Positions 26,704-37,440 of a DNA stretch of 37,440 nucleotides are shown here, one piece after another (the first letter of the stretch is position 1; each line of letters opens with the position of its first letter). The stretch comes from Candidatus Thioglobus sp. MED-G25. GTDB lineage: Bacteria; Pseudomonadota; Gammaproteobacteria; Arenicellales; UBA868. The stretch covers positions 1 to 37,440 of the forward strand of contig NTKC01000015.1 of assembly GCA_002456995.1 (NCBI GenBank). Direction: 5' to 3'. The notes below the pieces were generated by a model, which saw only the letters and a list, made by a program, of their open reading frames with translations, had not been told where the DNA came from and did not search any database. Position numbers and translations under genes: made by a program.

Positions 26704-28289
26704 CGATTAACCCGTGAAACATCCTCTTCATTAAGCTGGCCGGACAGCTGTTCTAGCAACAAGACCTGCAGGACATAGTCATAACGTGCTTTGAGGTGGT
26801 CTCGTTCGGCTTGGAACAAGTCTCGTTGTGCATCAAGCACCTCAATGTTGGTGGTTAAGCCTACGGCAAAGCCTTCTTCTTTGGCCTGAAGCGCGCTTTC
26901 TCCAGCGATAACCGCTTCTGCCAGCGCGCTGATTCGACGCAGCTGACTATTGATGCTAAGAAAAGCTTGGCGTGTCTTGCGCTGAATCTCACGGCGAGCC
27001 AATTCGTAGCGGGCGCGGGCAGCATTGTGATTCGAAGCCGCTTCTCGGATCCGGGCGTTGATGAGGCCGCCTTGATAGAAAGGCAGCTTGAACGACAGGG
27101 TCACGCTGGCGTCGGTGCCGTCGGCGGAGGCGCTGTCAGAGTATTCAGCAGATAAATTCAAGCCCACCGTGAGTCGCCGTAGTGCTTGTTGTCGGTCGAT
27201 CTCTGTTTCAGCCACTGACGCGTCCAACGACAGCGCTTTGAGTGACTGATTATCCGATAGAGCCCCGTTAATCCACTGTTCAGCATCATCGGGCTGGGGC
27301 CCGGATAATGTCATAGCGGGAGACAGTGATAACAACGTGCCGGGATCCTTACCCACCAGGGCGATCAGCACCTGCCGCATGTCATCCAGCACCCGTTGGG
27401 TATCGATACCTTCAGCCACAGCGTTTTCGTAGCGGGCCCGGGCGTCGTAAAGATCGGTCCGGGTGCCCAGGCCAACATCAAGCCGCTCTTCGGCGAGTTC
27501 CAGTTGTCTACGAATGGCCCGCTGGTTGCGCTCTGACAGCTCTAGGTTATCCTGGGCCGAGAGTACCGCAAAATAACTGCTGGCTACGCGCTGAATCAGT
27601 GATTCAGCAGCGATCTGGTAGTTAATATCCGCCGCATTAGTCTGCAGGCGCGCTTGCTTGATCACCAGACGGCTTGAACGATCGTATATTGATTGTGTGA
27701 GCGACACTGTGGCTGATGCGGCCTGATTGCTCGAATCCTTGGAGCTGAGTGTGTAGCTGCTTGACGCAGATAATTGTGGACGAAATGCTGCTTGGGCCTG
27801 AGGAATAGCTTCTTGGCCAGCTTTACGCCGGTGGATTTGTGCTGCGAACGCGGGATCGCTGGACCGCGCCAGGTGATATATGGCCAGCAGGTCGATACCG
27901 CCGGTGGCCGAGTCCGAAGAAGAGACAATGATCGTTGTCGTTGAATCAGTGGCCGTGTCACTGTCGGTTTGCGATAGAGTTTCGCTATCAGTGGTATCCG
28001 AGGCGTCTGTAGCGACGGTGGCTGCCAGGGTCTGACTTTCTTCTGTATCGGATTCAACCGCTGGTTCGCTGGTAATCTTAAGGGACTGGCCGGGGTAGAT
28101 TACGTCGTTCTTGTCCAAACTGTTTAGCGCCATTAGGTCTGCGCAGCGCACCTCGAACCGTTCTGCGATTTCACACGCCGTGTCTCCAGGCTGCACTGTG
28201 TACTGATTCTGGGCTGAAACCCACGTGCTGGCCGACCCAATCAGAATAACTATAGTGCGAAGGAACGCTTTAATCATATTCGTTTTCAT
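26691..28289 (-). CDS. TolC-family outer-membrane protein with N-terminal LysM domain
   Basis: From the ATG at 28289 this is a 532-residue exported protein. A signal peptide ends near VSA at residue 26. Residues 28-72 form a LysM domain (YTVQPGDTACEIAERF ... LNSLDKNDVIYPGQSLKI) with two Cys, 39 and 49, that could pair in the periplasm. A Ser/Thr/Asp-rich linker runs from 73 to about 128. Residues 131-525 are a TolC-type outer-membrane efflux protein with its two repeats (SLIQRVASSYFAVLSAQDNL, the GLGTRTDLYDARARYE motif and its counterpart GLTTNIEVLDAQRDLF). TolC forms trimeric exit ducts for efflux pumps and type I secretion. The LysM would tether the duct to peptidoglycan, which is inference. 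Downstream of pcm by 19 bases and overlapping mlaA. Confidence 0.9.
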   Translation of the reverse strand: MKTNMIKAFLRTIVILIGSASTWVSAQNQYTVQPGDTACEIAERFEVRCADLMALNSLDKNDVIYPGQSLKITSEPAVESDTEESQTLAATVATDASDTTDSETLSQTDSDTATDSTTTIIVSSSDSATGGIDLLAIYHLARSSDPAFAAQIHRRKAGQEAIPQAQAAFRPQLSASSSYTLSSKDSSNQAASATVSLTQSIYDRSSRLVIKQARLQTNAADINYQIAAESLIQRVASSYFAVLSAQDNLELSERNQRAIRRQLELAEERLDVGLGTRTDLYDARARYENAVAEGIDTQRVLDDMRQVLIALVGKDPGTLLSLSPAMTLSGPQPDDAEQWINGALSDNQSLKALSLDASVAETEIDRQQALRRLTVGLNLSAEYSDSASADGTDASVTLSFKLPFYQGGLINARIREAASNHNAARARYELARREIQRKTRQAFLSINSQLRRISALAEAVIAGESALQAKEEGFAVGLTTNIEVLDAQRDLFQAERDHLKARYDYVLQVLLLEQLSGQLNEEDVSRVNRWLG

Positions 28290-28308
28290 TCCGGCGTAAA
28301 TTTTAAAG

Positions 28309-28962
28309 TCAGAAAGTAAATGCCGAGGGGGTCCGGACATTAATCAAGGGCGGTAAGCTGGTGTCAAAAAGAGAGAGTTCAGTCAATTCTCCAACATCGT
28401 TGCGGCTATAGAGCATAGCCTCCATGATTGGCGACTGGCCAACAATTGCGACCAATCGCCCACCAGCGGCCAGCCGATTGCGGTGGGCATGGGGTGGAAC
28501 GGGCACCGAACCAGTGAGGATAATAGCGTCCCAACCGTCGTTTTCCGCCCAGTCTTCAGCAGCGTCTCCTTCTTCGAAGGTTGCGTTGACGATACCCAGG
28601 CTTTCCAACCGGGCTGAAGCAGGTTTCAGAAAGTCACCATGAATATCGATGCTGGTAACTTGGGCGCAACAACTGGCTAAAAGAGCAGTCAGGTAGCCAG
28701 TGCCGGTACCAACTTCGAGGACCCTATCGGCAGAGGTTAGTGCTAGGGCCTGGGTCAGGCGGGCTTCAACCTTGGGCTGCATCATACACTCACCGTGGCT
28801 GATCGGCAGATTTAAGTCAGCAAACGCCAAATCTCGATCTTGTGGGGGCACAAACAGTTCACGGGGCAGTTTCTTTAGCAATCCTAATAGCCCAGGGTCC
28901 AGCACCTCCCACGGGCGAATCTGCTGTTCAATCATGTTGAAGCGGGCGAGTTCGATATCCAT
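28309..28962 (-). CDS. Protein-L-isoaspartate O-methyltransferase family protein
   Basis: This 217-residue SAM-dependent methyltransferase of the PCMT family normally repairs isoaspartyl residues. The family N-terminus MIEQQIRPWEV and SAM motif I (VLEVGTGTGYLTALLA) are clear, along with the MMQPKVEARLTQAL block. The canonical PIMT active-site motif around a Ser/Thr (often SQPYIVA) is not obvious; here the corresponding stretch is ISHGECMMQP. This is the form commonly found directly upstream of tolC in gammaproteobacteria, and its true substrate may differ from that of Pcm. First gene of the leftward pcm-tolC-mlaA-apaH-apaG unit. Confidence 0.88.
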   Translation of the reverse strand: MDIELARFNMIEQQIRPWEVLDPGLLGLLKKLPRELFVPPQDRDLAFADLNLPISHGECMMQPKVEARLTQALALTSADRVLEVGTGTGYLTALLASCCAQVTSIDIHGDFLKPASARLESLGIVNATFEEGDAAEDWAENDGWDAIILTGSVPVPPHAHRNRLAAGGRLVAIVGQSPIMEAMLYSRNDVGELTELSLFDTSLPPLINVRTPSAFTF

Positions 28963-29447
28963 TGTTTGGCGGGCGATGATTGAGAAAGCTAAAAAATTCT
29001 ATCACAGCCATGGTGCCGAATCGGCTAGCTGTGCTTTGAAGGCCTTCAGCAGGCGCCCAGATCAGCGAGCTTGAGTCACTCGCAAAACACACTTTCGACC
29101 AGGACACTTGATTTCGGTGTAATAGATCAAACAGGCAAGTCAATCAGCAAGATCGAGTGACCTCATCACACTAAAATTTGTGACAACATGAGTACTTCGG
29201 GACGAGTTGATGAAATCCAACACTAGCTCGTCGGGGCGTTGGTAGAGCGCAAGCGGTGGGATTAGCGAAGATGTTCATAAATAGTGACCGTGGCGAACGC
29301 TGTAGGATAAATTCTGAAGAATCCAGGCGCGTGTTGACCGTGTTTGGGTGCTCACCTATACTGCCCGACCCCTGTGGCGGTGTGCCGCTCTCGTTTTTGT
29401 ATCAGCGACGAAGCGTTTATCTTGCGTATTGGTCATCGTAAGACCGC
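28963..29447. other. 485-base gap between divergent pcm-type gene and atpI
   Basis: No gene is seen here. The right part carries the atp promoter (29334-29362) and an untranslated leader of about 80 bases. A possible extended -10 for the leftward unit (TGATAGAAT on the minus strand) lies near 29000. An inverted repeat TCACA-8 bases-TGTGA sits at about 29165-29182, but its arms are the reverse of a CRP site. The rest is unexplained. Confidence 0.5.
29334..29362 (+). promoter_or_regulatory. Promoter of the atp operon
   Basis: TTGACC at 29334-29339 and TATACT at 29357-29362 are separated by 17 bases, a strong sigma70 match (5 of 6 in each box). The transcript would start near 29369, about 79 bases before atpI, and no other good promoter is seen between atpI and atpC. 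Confidence 0.75.
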
Positions 29448-29861
29448 ATGATCGAGACGATGGACTGTGTGCTGGGCGGGAACATGTTAAGACGAATGTT
29501 GGTAGCACAGTGTGGGGTTACGGCGTTACTGGCGCTCGCTCTCTGGCTGTTCGGACCGAATCTTTTGCACTCGGCCTTGCTTGGTGCGGGAATCGGTGTG
29601 GCAGGGAATGGGTATGCGGCTTGGCGGGTGTTTGCCGGTAGTCGCTCGAAGAATGGATCTGTCGCGATGTTTGAGCTTTACCGGGCGGAATTTGGCAAAC
29701 TCGTTATCATCGGCGTACTTTGCGGGTGTGCTTTTATAGCCCTTGAAGATTTGAACTTTGCTGCCTTTCTGGGCGGGTTGGTCTTGGTGACCCTCGCGTC
29801 TGTGGTTGCAGCGGCGACAAACACGGTTGAGTTACCGGAACAACTGGGAAGACAGATTTAA
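29448..29861 (+). CDS. atpI: ATP synthase protein I (AtpI)
   Basis: This small hydrophobic protein of about 137 residues, with four predicted membrane segments, heads the atp operon. Family AtpI proteins help c-ring assembly or Mg2+ uptake and are poorly conserved, so position is the main evidence. The segments LLALALWLFG, AAWRVFAG, VIIGVLCGCAFIAL and GGLVLVTLASVVAAATN fit. ATG codons at 29448, 29460 and 29484 are all possible starts. It ends 6 bases before atpB. Confidence 0.85.
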   Translation: MIETMDCVLGGNMLRRMLVAQCGVTALLALALWLFGPNLLHSALLGAGIGVAGNGYAAWRVFAGSRSKNGSVAMFELYRAEFGKLVIIGVLCGCAFIALEDLNFAAFLGGLVLVTLASVVAAATNTVELPEQLGRQI

Positions 29862-30728
<867 letters not shown>

Positions 30729-30783
30729 GCGACCCAACATCAGACCAAAGAATTATTGGTATCAAGCTGACTTTTCTTAATAG

Positions 30784-31029
<246 letters not shown>

Positions 31030-31058
31030 TACCCAGCCTTTTTAGACGGAAACAGGTT

Positions 31059-31529
31059 ATGAATATCAACTTGACACTGATCGGGCAGACCATTGCCTTT
31101 GCAGTTTTCGTCTGGTTCTGCATGAAGTTTGTTTGGCCGCCAATTATTTCAGCGCTAAACGAGCGCAAAACCCGGATCGCTGACGGCCTTGCCGCGGCTG
31201 ATGAAGGGCAGCGTGAGAAAGCACGGGCGGAAGAACATGCTGCAGAGGTGCTTGAAGAAGCCAAGGGCCAGGCGCAGGAAATCATACGCAGAGCAGAACG
31301 ACGCGAGACAGAAATGGTCGAGGAAGCCAAGACTACGGCACGTGGCGAAGGAGACCGTATTCTCACTGCCGCCCGGGGCGAGATCGATAAGGAAGTCAAT
31401 CAGGCGCGCGAAACTTTGCGCGCACAACTCGCTACGTTGGTGGTTGCAGGTGCCGGGCAGATACTGAGCCGAGAAGTCGATGAAAAAGCCCATTCTCAGC
31501 TCATCGACGAACTCACCCAAGAACTCTAA
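31059..31529 (+). CDS. atpF: ATP synthase Fo subunit b
   Basis: This 156-residue peripheral-stalk subunit (E. coli 156) has an N-terminal membrane helix ([23 protein letters not shown]), then a long charged helix. It ends 37 bases before the atpH start. Only one b gene is present; no b' gene is seen, as usual in gammaproteobacteria. Confidence 0.97.
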   Translation: MNINLTLIGQTIAFAVFVWFCMKFVWPPIISALNERKTRIADGLAAADEGQREKARAEEHAAEVLEEAKGQAQEIIRRAERRETEMVEEAKTTARGEGDRILTAARGEIDKEVNQARETLRAQLATLVVAGAGQILSREVDEKAHSQLIDELTQEL

Positions 31530-31566
31530 TTCCCAACAACATCTAGTCGCTACAGGACCCATTTTC

Positions 31567-32103
31567 TTGGCCGAACTTTCAAATATCGCAAGACCGTATG
31601 CGCGGGCTGTATTCGAACTCGCCAAATCCGATGCCGACTATTCGGCATGGTCCGAGCGACTTGAATGGCTCGCAACGGTGGCAGCTGACCCGAACATCGG
31701 CACTTTGTTTAATAACCCAAGGGTGTCAAAGCACGCCCTTGCCGGGGTATTTACGGACATATGCGCTGATCAGGTTGACGGGAATGCCAAGAATCTGGTG
31801 CGGTTACTGGCACAGAATCGGCGCTTGCATGCGCTACCCGTGATAGCAGAACAATACGAACGCTTGCGCGCCGAGGCCGAGCAGACTGTTCAGGCCGAAC
31901 TGGAATCCGCCCTACCCGTCAGTGATACCCAGCAGCAACGAATCGCCGAGGCCCTTAGTAAGCGCATGGGGCGCCGAGTCGAACTGACAGTAAAAACAAA
32001 CGAGGAACTCCTGGGCGGTGCAGTGGTACGCGCCGGGGATCTGGTGATAGACGGCTCGATACGGGCCCGACTCGAGAAACTGGCCACCGCTATCAGCGGT
32101 TAG
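31567..32103 (+). CDS. atpH: ATP synthase F1 subunit delta
   Basis: This is the 178-residue delta subunit (E. coli 177), which links the peripheral stalk to F1. The start is TTG at 31567, whose product begins MAELSNIARPYARAVFELA, the family N-terminus. AGGA lies about 10 bases upstream. A longer frame to an ATG at 31480 overlaps atpF and adds no family sequence. The C-terminal motif NEELLGGAVVRAGDLVIDGSIRARLEKL is intact. Confidence 0.95.
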   Translation: MAELSNIARPYARAVFELAKSDADYSAWSERLEWLATVAADPNIGTLFNNPRVSKHALAGVFTDICADQVDGNAKNLVRLLAQNRRLHALPVIAEQYERLRAEAEQTVQAELESALPVSDTQQQRIAEALSKRMGRRVELTVKTNEELLGGAVVRAGDLVIDGSIRARLEKLATAISG

Positions 32104-32139
32104 TAGGCCACAAACGGAGCTACTGAGAGGAATTCAGGT

Positions 32140-33687
32140 ATGTCCATGCAGCTAAACCCATCCGAAATCAGTGAACTGATTAAGGAGCGGATCAAGGATT
32201 TCGATGCCAGTGCCGAAGCTCGTACAGAAGGCACCGTGGTGAGTTTGACAGACGGCATTACGCGCATTCATGGCCTTGCAGACGCCATGCAAGGTGAAAT
32301 GTTGGAGTTTCCAAACGATACATTCGGTCTTGCGCTTAATCTTGAGCAAGATTCTGTTGGCGCGGTTGTGCTCGGAGACTACGAGCACATCGTCGAAGGT
32401 GATACCGTCAAATGTACTGGCCGAATCCTAGAAGTGCCGGTCGGAGATGAACTGCTCGGCCGAGTTGTGGATTCACTCGGCGCGCCGATTGACGGTAAAG
32501 GCAGTATTGACACAGCGCAGACATCGCCGATCGAAAAGGTAGCACCGGGGGTGATCAGCCGTCAGTCTGTCTCAGAACCGGTACAGACTGGCCTTAAATC
32601 AATCGATGCCATGGTTCCAGTTGGTCGCGGCCAGCGCGAACTGATCATCGGTGACCGACAGACCGGGAAAACCGCGGTTGCGATTGATACGATCATCAAT
32701 CAGAAAGGCGCCGGCATAAAATGCATTTACGTCGCCATCGGACAAAAAGCGTCATCAGTGGCCAATGTGGTAAGCAAGTTGGAAGAACACGGCGCTATGG
32801 CACACACCATCGTGGTTTGTGCTTCAGCAGCTGAGTCGGCAGCGATGCAATACATCGCACCCTACTCCGGCTGTGCCATGGGGGAATATTTCCGAGACAA
32901 GGGCGAGGATGCGCTCATCATTTATGACGATCTGACTAAGCAAGCCTGGGCTTATAGACAGGTGAGCCTGTTGTTGCGCCGTCCACCGGGTCGAGAAGCT
33001 TATCCTGGGGATGTGTTTTATCTTCACTCAAGACTGCTGGAGCGAGCTGCCCGGATCAACACCGATGAAGTGGAAAAGCTGACAAACGGGCAAGTCAAGG
33101 GACAGACCGGATCTCTGACTGCACTGCCGATAATCGAGACACAAGCTGGAGACGTCTCTGCCTTCGTACCCACCAATGTCATCTCCATCACTGATGGGCA
33201 AATATTTTTGGAAACAGATCTTTTTAACGCAGGCATACGACCAGCTATCAATGCGGGGTTGTCGGTCTCTCGAGTCGGCGGCGCAGCACAATGCGCATTG
33301 ATCAAGAAGCTTGGCGGTGGGATTCGGCTCGCGCTCGCGCAATATCGAGAACTGGCTGCGTTTTCCCAGTTTGCCTCTGATTTGGATGAAGCAACGCGTC
33401 GTCAGCTGGAAAGGGGTGAACGAGCGACCGAGATGATGAAGCAGAAACAATATTCAACCATGTCAGTGGCAGAGATGGGCGTCAGCTTGTTTGCAGTGAA
33501 CGAAGGCTATCTCGATGATATCGAGGTCAACAAGGTTGTGGACTTCGAACAAGCGCTGCAAAGCCATATGAAGAGCCAGCAGTCAGACCTCATCGAGGCG
33601 CTGAATCGCGACCAAGCTTATGACGATGATGTTGCTGAAAAGCTTCACGCGGCCCTGAAGGACTTCAAGACCAACGGTAGCTGGTAA
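32140..33687 (+). CDS. atpA: ATP synthase F1 subunit alpha
   Basis: This 515-residue non-catalytic nucleotide-binding subunit (E. coli 513) has P-loop [15 protein letters not shown] and the [22 protein letters not shown] block. GAGAGGAA is upstream of the ATG. The protein is complete and ordinary. Confidence 0.97.
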   Translation: MSMQLNPSEISELIKERIKDFDASAEARTEGTVVSLTDGITRIHGLADAMQGEMLEFPNDTFGLALNLEQDSVGAVVLGDYEHIVEGDTVKCTGRILEVPVGDELLGRVVDSLGAPIDGKGSIDTAQTSPIEKVAPGVISRQSVSEPVQTGLKSIDAMVPVGRGQRELIIGDRQTGKTAVAIDTIINQKGAGIKCIYVAIGQKASSVANVVSKLEEHGAMAHTIVVCASAAESAAMQYIAPYSGCAMGEYFRDKGEDALIIYDDLTKQAWAYRQVSLLLRRPPGREAYPGDVFYLHSRLLERAARINTDEVEKLTNGQVKGQTGSLTALPIIETQAGDVSAFVPTNVISITDGQIFLETDLFNAGIRPAINAGLSVSRVGGAAQCALIKKLGGGIRLALAQYRELAAFSQFASDLDEATRRQLERGERATEMMKQKQYSTMSVAEMGVSLFAVNEGYLDDIEVNKVVDFEQALQSHMKSQQSDLIEALNRDQAYDDDVAEKLHAALKDFKTNGSW

Positions 33688-33726
33688 CCGGACCTAACCA
33701 CGAAGAATTCGGCAAAATAACAGGAA

Positions 33727-36014
<2,288 letters not shown>

Positions 36015-36030
36015 TTAAAGGCACTTGCAT

Positions 36031-36450
36031 ATGGCCAATACCATCAGAGTTGATATCGTCAGTGCCGAACAAGATGTATGGTCCGGAGAAGGCACCATGG
36101 TGTTTGCGCCTGCCGAGATGGGCGAAATCGGCATTGCGCCACAACATGCCCCACTGCTGACACGCCTTAAGCCTGGTGAGATCCGAGTGCAGCAGGAATC
36201 TGGGGAAGAGCAGTTTTTCTTTATTTCCGGTGGAATGCTGGAGGTCCAGGGGCATGTTGTGACTGTGCTTTCGGATACGGCGCTCAGAGCCGATGACCTT
36301 GACGAGGCCGCAGCGCTAGAAGCACAGCGTAGAGCCGAACAGGCGTTGGCTGATCGGGGTGGTGAACTGGAGTTGGCGAAGGCTAAGGCGGAGCTGATAC
36401 AGGCAGCCGCCCAACTCCGTGCCATTCAAAAACTTCGCGGCCGTGCCTGA
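36031..36450 (+). CDS. atpC: ATP synthase F1 subunit epsilon
   Basis: This is a 139-residue subunit (E. coli 139) from the ATG at 36031; a TTG six bases earlier is in frame. An N-terminal beta barrel (IRVDIVSAEQDVWSGEGTMVFAPAEMGEIGIAPQHAPLL) is followed by a two-helix C-terminal domain (DEAAALEAQRRAEQALADRG ... LIQAAAQLRAIQKLR), which can inhibit ATP hydrolysis. Last gene of the atp operon. Confidence 0.97.
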   Translation: MANTIRVDIVSAEQDVWSGEGTMVFAPAEMGEIGIAPQHAPLLTRLKPGEIRVQQESGEEQFFFISGGMLEVQGHVVTVLSDTALRADDLDEAAALEAQRRAEQALADRGGELELAKAKAELIQAAAQLRAIQKLRGRA

Positions 36451-36477
36451 AAACAGCCGCCGATCAGGTGGCTGTCG

Positions 36478-36963
36478 TTGAAGATGTCTTCTTTTCTGGT
36501 TACTGAAAACAAGTTTGTCTCAATCGTTTATACGATAAGAGACAGCAGCGGTTCGATCGTGGAGTACAGCGATCTGCCGGTTTCCTATGTGCATGGCGTT
36601 AGCAGCAGCCCATTGTTTCCACAAGTCGAAACCGCCTTGGAGGGTCTGGGTAAAGGAGAGCAGGTCGACGTATTTCTGACAGCCTCTGAAGCATTTGGTG
36701 ATCATGATCCGGATCTGATCTACTTCGATGAGCTTGAGAATACGCCCGAAGAGCTGCATTTCGTCGGTGCTGAGGGGGATGCTGAGAATGACCAAGGCGA
36801 GGTGCTGCATTTTATCGTTACCGATATCAATGACGGTAAAATTACCGTCGATGCAAATCACCCATTGGCCGGTCAGGATGTAACCTTCACAGCACGCGTT
36901 GCCGAAATCCGGGACGCAACAGCTGAAGATATCGGCGAGCAGGCCCAGCAGCTTTTTCACTGA
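36478..36963 (+). CDS. SlyD-like FKBP-type peptidyl-prolyl isomerase
   Basis: This 161-residue FKBP of the SlyD/FkpB type has a split FKBP domain (VSIVYTIRDSSGSIVEYS ... LFPQVETALEGLGKGEQVDVFLTASEAFGD) interrupted by an insert-in-flap chaperone domain (about 80-140, including VTDINDGKITVDANHPLAGQDVTFTARVAEIRDAT). The GDHDPDLI segment replaces the usual GEYDPELV-type motif. There is no His-rich metal-binding tail, unlike E. coli SlyD. Starts at TTG 36478 (AGGTGG six bases upstream) or ATG 36484. It lies between atpC and glmU, 27 bases after atpC, which is not its usual neighbourhood. Confidence 0.9.
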   Translation: MKMSSFLVTENKFVSIVYTIRDSSGSIVEYSDLPVSYVHGVSSSPLFPQVETALEGLGKGEQVDVFLTASEAFGDHDPDLIYFDELENTPEELHFVGAEGDAENDQGEVLHFIVTDINDGKITVDANHPLAGQDVTFTARVAEIRDATAEDIGEQAQQLFH

Positions 36964-37022
36964 GCCGCAAACCACTGCTAAGGTGACTGTATGCGCCAGC
37001 TGTTTACAGTAATATCCCTATC

Positions 37023-37440
37023 ATGACCTTCGAAGTGATTGTGCTTGCAGCAGGCAAAGGCACGCGCATGAAATCGCGCGAACCTAAGGTTATGCAGGAC
37101 CTCGCCGGTAAGTCCTTGTTCGGCCATGTAATGACCACCGCAGCAGGCTTACAGGCCTCTCACATACACGTGGTTCATGGGCACGACGAAGGTGTATTAC
37201 AACGTGCGGTTCAGCAATTACCCAGTGTGAACTGGATTTGTCAGGATCAACAGCTGGGAACAGCCCATGCCGTATTGCAGGCACTGCCGACAGTAAATCC
37301 GGAATCCGACGTTCTGGTGCTTTACGGTGATGTGCCACTGATCAAACAGTCTACCCTGGCATCACTCGTGGCCGCAGTCGCAGGCAGGAACCTGGTTGTA
37401 CTGACAGCAGATGTAGCGGAACCCGGTGGCTATGGCCGTG
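37023..37440 (+). CDS. glmU: GlmU bifunctional UDP-GlcNAc pyrophosphorylase, partial
   Basis: These are the first 139 codons of glmU; the gene continues past the right edge. The uridyltransferase motif VIVLAAGKGTRMKS (5-18), the QQLGTAHAV segment and the VLYGDVPLI metal/UTP-binding motif are clear. GlmU makes UDP-GlcNAc for peptidoglycan and lipopolysaccharide. The acetyltransferase half is outside the window. atpC followed closely by glmU is a classical order; here the FKBP gene sits between. No strong ribosome-binding site precedes the ATG. Confidence 0.95.
   Translation, partial: MTFEVIVLAAGKGTRMKSREPKVMQDLAGKSLFGHVMTTAAGLQASHIHVVHGHDEGVLQRAVQQLPSVNWICQDQQLGTAHAVLQALPTVNPESDVLVLYGDVPLIKQSTLASLVAAVAGRNLVVLTADVAEPGGYGR

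Noticed and set aside
29165-29182. CRP-like site upstream of the atp promoter
   Set aside because: The arms read TCACA-8 bases-TGTGA, the inverse of the CRP consensus TGTGA-6 bases-TCACA, and the spacing is wrong.
36440-36475. Terminator after atpC (ACAGCC ... GGCTGT)
   Set aside because: The inverted repeat has no T-run and includes the ribosome-binding site of the FKBP gene.

Overview
The window is a chromosomal replication-origin region of a gammaproteobacterium. The evidence is a run of housekeeping genes with gammaproteobacterial gene order and protein lengths: rpmH-rnpA-yidD-yidC-mnmE on the minus strand, dnaA-dnaN-gyrB on the plus strand, mnmG-rsmG-parA-parB, a complete F1Fo ATP synthase operon atpIBEFHAGDC followed by glmU, and a pcm-tolC-mlaA-apaH-apaG cluster. 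No tRNA, rRNA, insertion sequence, prophage or CRISPR array was seen. I do not recognise the species; the accessory genes fit a free-living (for example marine) lineage, but that is inference.

Layout, left to right. 1-1592 (minus): a DsrC/TusE-like gene running off the edge, an Fe(II)/2-oxoglutarate oxygenase and a SnoaL-like small protein. 1797-9383 (minus): one tightly packed transcription unit, read right to left, with a MotA/ExbB-like channel protein, an 806-residue MotB/ExbD-like protein that is almost all coiled coil, then mnmG, rsmG, parA and parB. 9553-9878: a 75-codon gene of unknown function with its own promoter, bracketed by two copies of a palindrome. 9905-15109: an accessory metabolic islet with a ureohydrolase (agmatinase type, minus) divergent from a crotonase-fold protein, a triple-domain RidA-family protein and urocanase (plus). 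15240-19082 (minus): mnmE, yidC, yidD, rnpA, rpmH. 19083-19327: the rpmH-dnaA gap with DnaA boxes, the likely oriC/dnaA control region. 19328-24569 (plus): dnaA, dnaN, two perfect parS-type sites, gyrB. 24586-28962 (minus): apaG, apaH, mlaA, a LysM-TolC fusion and a pcm-family gene. 29334-36450 (plus): atp promoter and operon; then an SlyD-like FKBP and the start of glmU.

How the parts fit. DnaA and its boxes start replication. ParA/ParB (1797-3451) would act on the two parS-type sites at 21996 and 22046, about 2.7 kb from the dnaA boxes. recF, which normally sits between dnaN and gyrB, is missing, and the parS pair lies in that gap. The atp operon is usually next to parB in pseudomonad-type order; here it lies on the other side of the origin, so the region has been rearranged.

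The best candidates for something undescribed are the stator-like pair with a roughly 660-residue coiled coil upstream of and probably co-transcribed with mnmG-rsmG-parAB, the TolC-family protein carrying an N-terminal LysM domain, the single-chain three-domain Rid protein in which no domain has the canonical Arg, and the small promoter-operator-gene cassette at 9553-9878.
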